A DNA stretch of 64,000 bases. It comes from Artemia franciscana. Taxonomy: Eukaryota; Arthropoda; Branchiopoda; Anostraca; Artemiidae. The translations under genes were made by a program, and so were the position numbers. The notes under the pieces were generated by a model, which did no database searches, had not been told where the DNA came from, and saw only the letters and a list, made by a program, of their open reading frames with translations. Of this stretch, positions 35,301 through 45,000 are shown piece after piece. The DNA lies in NCBI RefSeq assembly GCF_032884065.1, contig NC_088866.1:55684068-55748067 (forward strand), in the 5' to 3' direction. Numbering within the stretch: the first letter of the stretch is position 1; each line of letters starts with the position of its first letter.

Positions 35301-36205
35301 AGTGGAATAGCTTTCTTAGCTGCTGCTAATATATTGCTTTGAAATACATGGATTTTATCGTCAATCAATGTTTCTGCTTCCACTAATACCTGAATTGATA
35401 TGTTTTCAAGCTGTTCTCTATACTTAAGCCAATTTGCTTTTTTCAATCTGAAGTGAGGAGTGCTTGTGCTTTCCAATTGGGCTGGACTACTACTCTTATT
35501 ATGACCCTCAATGTAGATTATTATGGGGGAATGATCACTAAATAGCAATGTATGATCTGGAATTGTAACAGTAGTCCTTGTGGCTAAATTAGGGCTAGCA
35601 AATGTTAGGTCAATTGTAGTGTGACCACCAGTGAAATGATTTTTACGGGTTGGCAATCCATTAGGAGTGGCCAGGCAAATTGGAGATTGTAACAGAAAGT
35701 CCTCCGTACTCCTTCCAGATGAGTTCACAATATTGCATTTGCACCAAACCTTGCTGTGTGCATTAAAATCACCTGTTATGATCAGTCCTTCATTAGTAGG
35801 AATATTCTTTGATAACTCATCAATAATGCCACCAATTTCACTATTGTTGCCATTTGCATTGTATACATTTATAATGTTAATGGTTGATCCATCTTGTTGA
35901 AGTATCCTGCAGCCATTGATTTCAACTTTATAATCTGGATGATCCTGCAATTCAATCTCCCATTCAGTAAAATGTAAATGCTTTTTCACGCAGGTCAGTA
36001 CTCCACCTTTTGTACTTTCTGATCTGTCTTTTCTTATCATATTATATCCTTTAAAAGTCAGATTTATGTATGGCTGCAACCATGTCTCTTGTATGCATAT
36101 TACATCAATTTCATTCTCCTGACAATATTGTAAAATTAGGTCTTTTTTCTCTTTCATTACTGATTGGGCATTCCATGATAAAATTCTAAGGTTCATTTTG
36201 GGCAT
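32360..36205 (-). CDS. LINE ORF2, endonuclease-reverse transcriptase-RNase H
   Basis: The intact frame is about 1281 aa from the first ATG (36205; a second is at 36196). A TAA and a TTG lie just upstream. N-terminal APE-type endonuclease: SWNAQSV, QETW, TGDFNAHSKVW, SDHSPI. RT near residues 480-760: PKPGKDTSKIENHRFITLLP, the first catalytic Asp in DVDGAFD, GVPQGSALGP, and FADD near residue 695. RNase H near residues 990-1115: DIYTDGSK, FQAEVIAI, CSDSKSALEAL, WVPAHVDIHGNDIANRAAK. C-terminal zinc cluster: CDHCDSEETVQHILIDC. The usual ADxxAK of RNase H reads ANRAAK, so its last catalytic acid is Asn. The product would prime reverse transcription at a nicked target. Confidence 0.95.
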   Translation of the reverse strand: MPKMNLRILSWNAQSVMKEKKDLILQYCQENEIDVICIQETWLQPYINLTFKGYNMIRKDRSESTKGGVLTCVKKHLHFTEWEIELQDHPDYKVEINGCRILQQDGSTINIINVYNANGNNSEIGGIIDELSKNIPTNEGLIITGDFNAHSKVWCKCNIVNSSGRSTEDFLLQSPICLATPNGLPTRKNHFTGGHTTIDLTFASPNLATRTTVTIPDHTLLFSDHSPIIIYIEGHNKSSSPAQLESTSTPHFRLKKANWLKYREQLENISIQVLVEAETLIDDKIHVFQSNILAAAKKAIPLKGNSKRTHKNNIWWNTECEEAKKDYVINERIYAMATTVENLINVKRSYARFKRTVSIAKKKSIREFLENLNFRRPAAKVYGFIRRMQNKQPNKTSNPPLVYENVILASDLDKANTSVKHMEKIIGKEDPDEEAVSRMAAKVKQLTNKDQQEPYNQPFSLVEIEDIIRNLPNTAPGADMVYPQLVKNLPQEWVEVLLEIINIAWKSGCFPKVWKAGLAVMIPKPGKDTSKIENHRFITLLPVLGKVYERLVKKRLNWEVEKRKILKDVQCGFRRNKSTIDNLVCFQRDAAYTLQNGLVMIAVFLDVDGAFDNLVHRQILLGLIEAGIRGRMLMFTKKYLEDREVHVRVGNTISSHFTKRKRGVPQGSALGPDYYNLGEHNIPLDDGDSSAGIFADDNNLWAVGRTIEDVVPIIKSVLEQLEIWASDIDLSFSAHKTKAMLITRKKSIEVPSLILNRMPIEFVDQIKFLGCIIEKRLNWNLHIESIKAACIRRINIMKTLTAITWGSKADFLIKFYTTYIRSKLEYAAVVYHPANQSSLKKLNVIQNTALRIAFGARKTTPVSFMLAESGLDDLETRRNTVTLKYLAKVWGSDETNPVKSRIVKRGLHTTANKHRKQNQLNFLERSIQICAQFDLELKITEMLRVPDMDLPSPWECCKIKCSMVMEKKENLDFATSFKLLIQEAFRDFLDIYTDGSKVDDCSPVGAAFVIPKKKITAQYKLPKQTSIFQAEVIAIKKAVIYTKENLKEYPKVLICSDSKSALEALTNISRSGTRSREVASCYKELVTIPTGQEIVLQWVPAHVDIHGNDIANRAAKDGTTIEDPFTCCETPIQIMMIEEVIKKQQQYYFEENRNLSGNWFTTRKTRRKSELKIYRNLTRREGTIAFRLRSRHAGTHSYLARFYGDDNICDHCDSEETVQHILIDCDHYMHQRRHIESFFKEQKENISVNLLLGGFLSDELNTTVIRLVVQFLEKIGCDKRM

Positions 36206-37040
36206 TTTCAATTATTCCATTCATATTACAAACACTGGCAATCTTTTGTTGATTGAGACACCCTAACTCTAATTCTTCTACCAATCTGCAAAGTCTTTCG
36301 ATTCGATCAGATAGTGATATGTTGCTCATTTCCAACAATTCAGCTTTACAGAGTAAGCCTATTACCATTTTTTCTGCAGTTTCTTGTTTTGTAACCTTTC
36401 TTATTTGTTCAACACTGTTGGCTGAACTAGAATTGTTTGATGCCAGCCTTTTCAAATTTGTCCTGTTAGCTGCATCTGCATAGCTCTTATAAGTTACTTG
36501 GGCCATCCTGTAACCCATTTGATAACATTCTGCCACTTGTAGTATTTCACGATTTTGTTTCCTCACTGGGCAAGCAAACGAAGTAGAGGCATGATTCCCT
36601 CTACAATTGGCACAAGAATAAGCCCTTGCTCTATCTGGGGAAATTTCACTTTTCAAAGGACACTTATCTGATGAATGTTTATTTGAACAACGTAGACACA
36701 CTGGTTCCTTGGCTCTGCAATCCTTTTGCAGGTGGCCATACTTCTGGCATTTGTGACACTGCATGATTCTACGATGGTAAACATGAACTTCTCTTTTCCT
36801 CCCACAAAACCAAATGTTTGGAGGTAATTTATCACTTTCAAATATCACCATTACTGCAAAACTGTCTTCTAGTTTTCTTGTTTCCCTGTTGAACCTTTTT
36901 TGTCTTACTATGTCACATATTACCATTACACTTTGTAGGCACTCCATTATATCTCCTGTTGTTAGGTTAAGAGGAACTCCTTTCACAATTCCTCTCACAA
37001 GGGGCACTTTCAATTTTGCTGTTACCTTGATGTCACCAAT
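36186..37040 (-). CDS. LINE ORF1, gag-like protein (N-terminus missing)
   Basis: The open frame starts at the element's truncated 5' end (IGDIKVTAKLKVPLVRG) without an ATG. An in-frame TAA lies in the flanking duplicated host DNA, so the true N-terminus was lost on insertion. About 284 codons remain. The last half has three zinc-knuckle-like clusters: CHKCQKYGHLQKDC, CLRCSNKHSSDKC and CANCRGNHASTSFAC. In this family such proteins coat the element RNA as a nucleocapsid. ORF1 ends TAG at 36186, overlapping the start of ORF2. Confidence 0.88.
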   Translation of the reverse strand: MGDIKVTAKLKVPLVRGIVKGVPLNLTTGDIMECLQSVMVICDIVRQKRFNRETRKLEDSFAVMVIFESDKLPPNIWFCGRKREVHVYHRRIMQCHKCQKYGHLQKDCRAKEPVCLRCSNKHSSDKCPLKSEISPDRARAYSCANCRGNHASTSFACPVRKQNREILQVAECYQMGYRMAQVTYKSYADAANRTNLKRLASNNSSSANSVEQIRKVTKQETAEKMVIGLLCKAELLEMSNISLSDRIERLCRLVEELELGCLNQQKIASVCNMNGIIENAQNEP

Positions 37041-38878
37041 TTAAACTTTATTTGAGTTGATAAAAAAAAAAAAAAAACACATTTCAAATTTTTGCTACCA
37101 AGGTGCGTTTCATGATATTTGTTAGCATCTATATTTAGCGTTTAAGGAATTTATCAGAGAAACGCATTTATAAAAAGGATCATCATTTTCATTAATTTTG
37201 TGAAGAATTCTAGATTACGGCCTTCATTTTTGTCTTGTGTAAAATTACCGCAAAGATAGACAGTTGTTGAAAGGTTTAACTTATATTAGGTTCTAGACCT
37301 TAGCTTGCCTTATTTTGATATGTTTAAATTTTCTACATGGTTTAAAAAAAATTATTGCTAAAATTATATCAAAAGTTTTTCACAATTAACACTAACTTTA
37401 TGAGATGTTTGTGCAGGTGCTGGCAAACAGGTTTATTAGGAAACCCTTACGTATAGGTCTGTGGAAGCCCCCTCATATAGGGAAATATGTTAAGAAAAGA
37501 ATTCTTATTGTAAAATGTCTAGTATTGTTGTGTATAACACTTTGTGTATGGGGAGAACCTTTGGCCTAGGCTAAACACATAGCAGTTCATGTTATTAACC
37601 TTCAAATAAAATGTACATACCACTAGATGCAAGCTTCATGAATATAATAATTATTTTCTTGCAAATTCAATTTAGAGTCTATTTTTGACCCTTAAAATTT
37701 GGTTTTGGGTAGAAAAAGGGCAAAAACATTGGTTTCAAGCTTAGTATTTTATTGTTAAATTCATTTTATTAAAGTCAGGCTACATAATTTGCAAGCATAG
37801 ATTTGTCATACTCAAAGTAGGTAATAAATTTAAAACAATTTTTCCATCTAGCCTACCATATTTCTTCTGTCAGCTTTGATATTTGGATAAATGTCTAGTT
37901 TCCTTCCAAGTGCTCTAAAGTGTTTATTACTGCATATAATGGGATTCTGATGATCACATTGTTTCTGTGTCATTATTAGAAAAGTGCATCCCTTTCTAAA
38001 ATCCCTCTCCAACAAGACTAGGCTATAATGAATAAAGTGGGCTTGCTTACATTTAACATCACCTATAGAGCATTGCATATTCATCCATGAGCCCTGCAGG
38101 CAGCAGGGCAAGGTCTATATTCTATATTTGTTCAATAAAGAGTAATAAAAAAGAACACTCAGACAAGGTTTATTAAATAAATCTGGAATACAGACCTCTC
38201 CCCACTGTCTGCAGGGCTCAAGGACTAATATGCTCTGCTTCATAAGTAATGTTACATATAAACAAGCCCACTTTACATGTTTTTTTAGTTTACCTCATAG
38301 AGGAGAAGGGTCAACCAGAAATGGATATGCTCCTAGAATTAGCATTTCTAAGTATTATAGTATAGAAACTATGCTGCTTTGCAGCATTGTTTCCAGTTTA
38401 GACACTTGTGAGGGAACTGAACATTTACCTGCAGTTTCTCCTGCAGTTGGCAGAGTCAGTTTTGTTTTAAACATGCAGTTGCACCATTATGTGCAAGTTT
38501 TATTGTTTCTAAACTTAAAAGTACTTTTAATTATCTGATGTGCTGCTAGTCTTTAATTGTGTTCTTTAACAAAGTTACAAATGCCATTTAAATCCTTTTT
38601 TAATGAGTTAACAGGTAATCTTTTATTCTTGAATTACTCTCTGAATTAATATCTTGAAAATATAAGAGATGACTTTCAGTGCAATTTTACTGGACTTACA
38701 TATGTCTTGCATTCATGCTAAATTTGAGCTTCACCTCAAATTTACTCTTCTGTTTTTTTTTGTATTCATTTTTAATAATTTACTTTCTGCTGATTATCAA
38801 AGTTAACCTATAGAAGATAATTTTCAGTGTATTACATGTCAAAATATCCACTAAAAATAAAATATTTTTAGCACCAAA
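37041..38878. promoter_or_regulatory. Host promoter-side region of the hnRNP U-like gene
   Basis: This is what remains of the host interval between the two divergent genes on the hnRNP U side. It begins with the LINE target duplication and an A run at about 37062-37077, and contains the palindrome at 37985-38335. No reliable TATA box or initiator was identified. A T-rich stretch ending AG at 38870 may be a 5' UTR splice acceptor. Confidence 0.4.
37985..38335. repeat. Long imperfect palindrome upstream of hnRNP U-like
   Basis: The left arm ends at about 38140 and contains AAAGTGGGCTTGCTTACATT, GCATATTCATCCATGAGCCC and GGCAAGGTCTATATTC. The right arm from about 38168 is its inverted copy: GAATACAGACCTCTCCCC, GGGCTCAAGGACTAATATGC, AACAAGCCCACTTTACAT. 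The spacer is about 27 bp. Weaker complementarity extends outward to about 37860 and 38430. It is probably a foldback MITE in the promoter or 5' UTR region of the hnRNP U-like gene. Confidence 0.8.
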
Positions 38879-39094
38879 ATGGCTCTCTCAGGGGATGATA
38901 TTGAAAAAATGAAAGTTGCTGATTTGAAAACTGAGCTCACTAACAGAGGGTTAGATAGTAAAGGTCTTAAAAAAGACTTGGTGGAAAGATTAAAGGCTGC
39001 AATATTTGGTGAAAATGGAACAGTAACACCAAATAATGGAGGTCAAAACAATGGTGAAGGTGCTGTAAAGCCAGAAACAGAAGTACCTGAAGAG
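38879..39094 (+). CDS. HNRNPU-like: hnRNP U-like exon 1 (SAP domain)
   Basis: The exon is 216 nt (72 codons) and ends at GAAGAG/GTGAGT in phase 0. Residues 8-42 form a SAP DNA-binding helix-turn-helix ([16 protein letters not shown] followed by [12 protein letters not shown]). A Gly/Asn-rich stretch follows. Confidence 0.93.
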
Positions 39095-42000
39095 GTGAGT
39101 TGGTTAGAACATTATACTTTAAACACAAGGGGGAAGGGTCAGTATTTTCTTCAGTTGTTTACCAAACAGGAGCTCCTAAGCATTTTGGTAGAGTAATAAC
39201 TCATGTTTTAAATATCTTGTATCTACACTTCAAAATTCAATAGGTTTTTTTTACATTGCACATCTTATTATGACCTAAAACATTAATGTATCTGTTGGGA
39301 GTTTCAGAACCAAGGTCATGGACCATTTGCAAATAGGGTCCTGTTTAACTTCCAATAGGAGTGGTAATTCACAAAAATGTCATGAGGGACATTTTTTATG
39401 AAAATACCAAATAATGTTGTTTTTTCCCCAAATCTTGGGAGAAGAGACACATGCTCTATTTGGTACTACTGAATAGCCAATTATTTTATTGGTATTTTAC
39501 ATGAAAGTAGTAAAATCTAAGTGGCATTTTTCTAGTTTACTTCTTTGTTGAAGTTTTTATTTTTAAGTATGAGAATTTAATTTATTTCTCTTCAGAAATT
39601 ACAGGTGTAATTACTGAATGGCATCTTCTAAAAATCCTTAAAATGATTGTTGAAATTTCTCTTGAATTATTCATATTTCATAAAAAAAAAAATTTAGATT
39701 TTGGGTGTTTTTTAAGAAAGCACTGTATCACACTGATACCCTCTGCTTTTTGGTTATTCAGAATTGCATAGCAGGAATGTTTTATAAGCAAGCATGAATC
39801 TTTATAATCTAGTGCATGAACTGCATTGTTATATATATTCTATGAACTTAACAGAATGTGAGTCAAGCTGACAAGTTTCTATAATGTTTGTCCTGCTTCT
39901 GAATACACTTTTGTGTACTACAGTTGACCAATGGTCAATAATATAGCATTGAAACCATTAAAAAAAAATGTTGGTCAAATTAGGATCTACCTTTATCACT
40001 TACTGGGACAGTTTAAATCATATTTGATTAATGCAAACAAGACAGTGTAATTAATAATATATTTTAGATAAAATACTTGCACTCCAACTCTCAATTTCAC
40101 TTTAAATGGTGCTAGACTTTATAGGCTTGCTAAAAAGAATTTAGATCAGATACTTGAACCCCAACTGTCAATAAGTATGCAATTAGACCAGCAGTTGCCA
40201 ACATTTGGTCCATGGACCAGTGTTTAGGTGGTCCAAGAAGAAAAGGGACCACAATTAAAAAATTCTCTTAAATTTCATGGAAGATTTAGTGAGGCTTTCA
40301 GAGCTTCTAAGTTTGGTATTTCTCAATAAGCATTTAATTATTTTTTTTCCCTTAATTTAGGATGAGTCAATGACTGAAGAGCAAGACCAAGCAAAGGAAG
40401 AAGAAACTCATGAGACAAAAGTCGAAGGTAAGGCAAAAGTCGAAAGGTTCAGGCATTTTCATATCAGATTCCTAATTAAAGTGGCGAAGTTCCCTCGTCC
40501 CCCCTTTGCAGGTCATGTAATCTTAAGAATGATACAATAGATCACTGCCTATTTGAATGTAATATGCTGACGTCTGCACAGTATACCCTGCAATGTAAAA
40601 TGGTAGAATGCTTCAAACACCACAAAATTCCACTAACAGCCAAGAGTCTTGCTGACCATACTCTCCCGCAGAGCACAGAGATCAATATATACTCTCTTAT
40701 AATTCAACTGCTGGTATCAAAAGATATACTTCAAGAAATCTGAGCAGATACAAATCATACAAGACAAACCAGCTCCATAGCTCTGTTGATCTCACAGAGT
40801 GAGCCAAAAGGAAAAGGGCTAAATAGTATCAACTGAAAAGCCCGTCTGCTGAATAAGAAGAAGAAGGCAAAGAGTTCAAGCCAGTTAAGCATTAATAATT
40901 CAGTTTCAAATATATATATTTGTCAGGGATATGGAGCTGCTTATAAGCTATAACCAACTCAGATTTCAGATATTTTCTGTATACCAACTCTATTCAGTAA
41001 AAATTTACTAAAACTCTTAAGTCCATGTTTCCAACTCCACAACCCTGCTTTAATCCTTCATTTACTAGATTTTATAAGTTATAACTGACTACATACATTT
41101 TCAGTATATCAACTCCAACTCTATTCAGCAATCTTTACTAAAACTCCAATTCCACATCACTGGTGTTTGTAGTCATACAGTCCTGCAGTTAGTGTTTGGA
41201 AAGGGATCAGCCATTGTTTCTCAGGGGGGGGGGGAGAGAACAGATTTCATTTTATACCAAAATGTTTTAGCCTTATTTGCCAATTATTTTAAACATTCAC
41301 GTTTTGTGTCATTTCTTTTTTATGTAATTTATTATAAATTCACTCTCACTACTGAATTTTTTCACTATTTTTTTCTTCTAAATTCATTCTTCTAATTCTC
41401 TAACCATTCGAAAGTCCAGAATGAAAAATATGTTGTAGTGTTTTTTTGTTTTTTTATTTTTTATTATAACATATAAAAAAGTAGTTCAACACCCAAACAT
41501 CCAGAGAATCCTTTTTATGTCAGTATATTTGTGACTCTTAAGCTTTTCGTTACAGACTATATATAACAGCAATTTCTGTTGGTTTTATCACTTAAAAAAA
41601 CAAAAATTAGGTTATCTTGAAAGCAAAAAATGGTATGTGTTAGCTGAACTACTATGTCTCATCCTCTTGTATTTCTAAGATCTTTTAATCTTGTCAAGCT
41701 CTTGTGCTGTGTTGTTTAGAGGGAGGGTGCAGATTTGTAAATATTTTAAGGATAAAACCTTGAAATCTATAACATTTAATCCTGCCTAATTTAGGAGGAA
41801 GCATGTCCAGTCCATATTCTGCACTGGTTAAAGCAATGTGGTCCTGGAGCTTGCAATGTCTTTGAAACAATCCATTTTATTTCCTCTATTGATAGTTATA
41901 TTTGTCTTCTAGATCCAAATATGAGTGCAAGTGAAGCCAAAGAGCCGTCAGCTGATGGTAATTATGTTTTGTTTTCTCTTTGTTTATATTAAGTGTTGTT

Positions 42001-45000
42001 ACCCTATGCAGATATGATCAATTGCACAGAAAATATCTATTCCCAGAGGTGCTATCTATATTTCAACAGATGTATCTGACTCTTGTACATGGTTTTGGGT
42101 TGAGCACCTTAGCTGACTGCATCAAAAATATTTATTTCAAATTTTTACAATTAAATAATCACAGATAGTACAACTTGACAGATTAATAGTGTATTTTATT
42201 AAAAAATTAGTGATATTTTAAAGAAAGTGAAATAGCTAAAATTATATTGTCTTCCTCTCACCATAGAAATGTATGTGTGAACACATTTCTTATCTTTGGA
42301 ATGAAGACTTGGCTGAGGTCATAACTTGAGAGATTTTTATGAGCCTGCAGCTAATTTCAGTGCAGAAGCATGGTCACTAGTGATAGAAGAGTAGGCTGCT
42401 TTTAGAAAGGCTGCCTCTTTTAAGATTAATTTTAATTATCCCTTGAAAAAAAACTCAGATAAATACCAAAAGAGGCTTGCGCCAGAGGTATCTGACACTT
42501 TTGCTGGGATTTGGGTTTCACACATTAGCTGACTAAATTAAATATATTTAATTTGTAAATTACTTATTTTTATTATTATATTTACTTATAATTATATTTA
42601 TTACTTATAATTATTTTATTTAATTAAATATATTTAATTGTGTGTAAACATTATAATTCAGTTTCAAATATATATATATATTTGTCAGGGAAATGGAGCT
42701 GCTTATAAGCTATAACCAACTCAGATTTCAGGTATTTTCTGTATACCAACTCTATTCAGTAAAAATTTACTAAAACTCCCAAGTCCATGGTTCCAACTCC
42801 ACAGCCCTGTTTTAATCCTTCATTTATTAGATTTTATGAGTTATAACTGACTACAGACATTTTCAATATATCAACTCTAACTCTATTCAGCAATCTTTAC
42901 TAAAACTCTTACTCCAATTCCACATCCCTGGTATTTGTAGTCATACAGTCCTGCAGTTAGTGTTTGGAAAGGGATCAGCCATTGTTTCTCGGGGAGGAGA
43001 ATAGATTTCATTTTATACCAAAATATTTGGTTTGTTCTCCTGTTTTCATGGGGAATTTCATCATGTGTTGGTACACTGGTGTCATTCCTGATTTACTGAT
43101 GACTGGAGTTTAAATAAGTTTAATATGTAAAACTAAGTTCCTGGAAAATTGGTTTTTGGTATCAGTATAGTTTGTTACAAATGTTTTAGCCTTATTAGCC
43201 AATTATTTTAAACATTCACGTTTGTGTCATTTCTTTTTTATGTATTTTATTATAAATTCACTCTCACTACTGAATTTTCTCACTATTTTTTTTTCTTCTA
43301 AATTCATTCTTCTAATTCTCTAACCATTCGAAAGTCCAGACTGTTATTTGTACTTTGTAATGAAAAATATGTTGTAGGTTTTTTTTTTTTCATTATAACA
43401 TATAAAAAAATCAGTTCAACACCCAAACATCCAGAGGATGCTTTTTATGCCAGTATATTTGTGACTCTTCAAGCTTTTAGTTACAGACTATATACAGCTC
43501 TTGTGCTGTGTTGTTTAGAGGGAGGGTGCAGATTTGTAAATATTTTAAGGATAAAACCTTGAAATCTATAACATTTAATCCTGCCTAATTTAGGAGGAAG
43601 CATGCCCAGTCCATATTCTGCACTGGTTGAAGCAATGTGGTCCTGGAGCTTGCAATGTCTTTGAAACAATCCTTTTTTATTTCCTCTATTGATAGTTATA
43701 TTTGTCTTCTAGATCCAAATATGAGTGCAAGTGAAGCCAAAGAGCCGTCAGCTGATGGTAATTATGTTTTGTTTTCTCTTTGTTTATATTAACTGTTCTT
43801 ACCCTGTGCTGATATGATCACTTGCACTTAGAAAATATCTATTCCCAGAGGTGCTATCTATATTTCATGGTCAAAAAAGGAAAATATGTTAACCCCTTTT
43901 TCTTTCTTGAAATAGATCATTTACTCTGAACTTAATGATTTGGTACAAATATTGTCTGAGCTGTTGGTCAGATGCATTAGTATAATTTAGTGTTTTGAAC
44001 TGGAGCCATTTATTCTTTTAAAAAAACTAATAAAAACTATGATAAATTCCAAAAGAGGTTTGCATCAGATGTATCTGACTCTTGTACATGTTTTTGGGTT
44101 GAGCACCTTGGCTGACTGCATCAAAAATATTTATTTCTAATTTGTACACTTAAATAATCACAGAGAGTACAAGTTGACAGATTCATAGTGTATTTTATAA
44201 AAAAATTAGTGATATTTTAAAGAAAATGAAATAGCTAAAATCATATTGTCTTCCTCTCACCATAGAAATGTATGTGTGAGCACATTTCTTAGCTTTGGAA
44301 TGAAGACTTTGCAGAGGTCATAACTTGAGAGATTTTAATGGACCTGCAGCTAATTACAGTGCAGAAGCATGGTCACTAGTTATAGAAGAGTAGGCTGCTT
44401 TTAGAAAGCCTCTTTTAAGATTAATTTTAATTATTCCTTAGAGAAAACTAAGATGAATGCCAAAAGAGGCTTGCACCAGAGGTATCTGACACTTTTGCTG
44501 GGATTTGGGTCTGACACATTAGCTGACTACATTAAATATATTTAATTTTACCCCTTTTTCTTGATATTGTTATTTCTAGGAACGTGAAAATTTTGACTCT
44601 TAAATGATAATAGAGAATATAACTTAAAAGCTTTGTAGTGTATTTTATTAAAAAATTAGTGATATTTTTAAAAAAGTGAAATGGCTAAAAAGCACATTGT
44701 TTTCCTCCCACCATAGAAATGTATGTGTGAGGACATTGCTCATCTTTGGAATGAAGACTGGTAAAGAGTGAGCCAGGATGAAGGAGATAGTGTTAAAATA
44801 CCAGAAGTATTTTAATGGACACAGATTTGTGCAGCTAATTATAATGCAGAAGCATGGCCACTAATGATAAAAAAGTTCGCTGTTTTTAGAAAGAATCTTT
44901 CAATGATAATTAAAGGTATAAATATTAGTGATGGATTTTGAAAGTTTCTTTTTGTGAAAGAGACTATTTCAATCTTGCTTGGTTTTGTATGTTGTTTAAC

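Larger units (their letters stand above)
29540..37040 (-). mobile_element. I-like non-LTR retrotransposon, 5' truncated, interrupted by a DNA transposon
   Basis: The element runs on the minus strand: ORF1 (N-terminally truncated), an overlapping intact ORF2, a 3' UTR and a short (TCA)n tail at 29541-29558. It is flanked by an identical 11-bp target site duplication, TTAAACTTTAT, at 29529-29539 and 37041-37051. The 3' UTR is split by a 2.7-kb inverted-repeat transposon (29586-32275). The exact duplication and open ORF2 indicate a recent insertion. The domain order (APE endonuclease, RT, RNase H, terminal zinc knuckle) fits the I/Jockey assemblage, most like the I clade. Confidence 0.93.
40895..44560 (+). 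repeat. Intragenic tandem duplication copying exon 3
   Basis: Block A (about 40895-42560) and block B (about 42655-44560) are direct copies: CAGGGATATGGAGCTGCTTATAAGC at 40925 against CAGGGAAATGGAGCTGCTTATAAGC at 42686, and TTAGAGGGAGGGTGCAGATT in both. The exon and its flanks sit exactly 1800 bp apart. Block B has about 150 bp (43024-43177) and about 190 bp (43868-44060) that A lacks; A has about 130 bp (41565-41695) that B lacks. Much of the flank is near identical, which suggests a recent event or gene conversion. Confidence 0.92.

Noticed and set aside
33426..36483. Several plus-strand open frames of 67-91 codons
   Set aside because: All are antisense shadows of the LINE ORF1 and ORF2.
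37013..37043. Minus-strand GACATCAAGGTAAC (DIKVT) as a possible INTS11 first exon
   Set aside because: It lacks an ATG and is in frame with the LINE ORF1. The true first exon, MAEIHVTPL, is at 29492-29519 with the right phase and donor.
40188..40290. hAT-like end (CAGCAGTTGCCAACATTTGG, GTCCATGGACC)
   Set aside because: Only one end is visible; without a second terminus or duplication it cannot be called an element.
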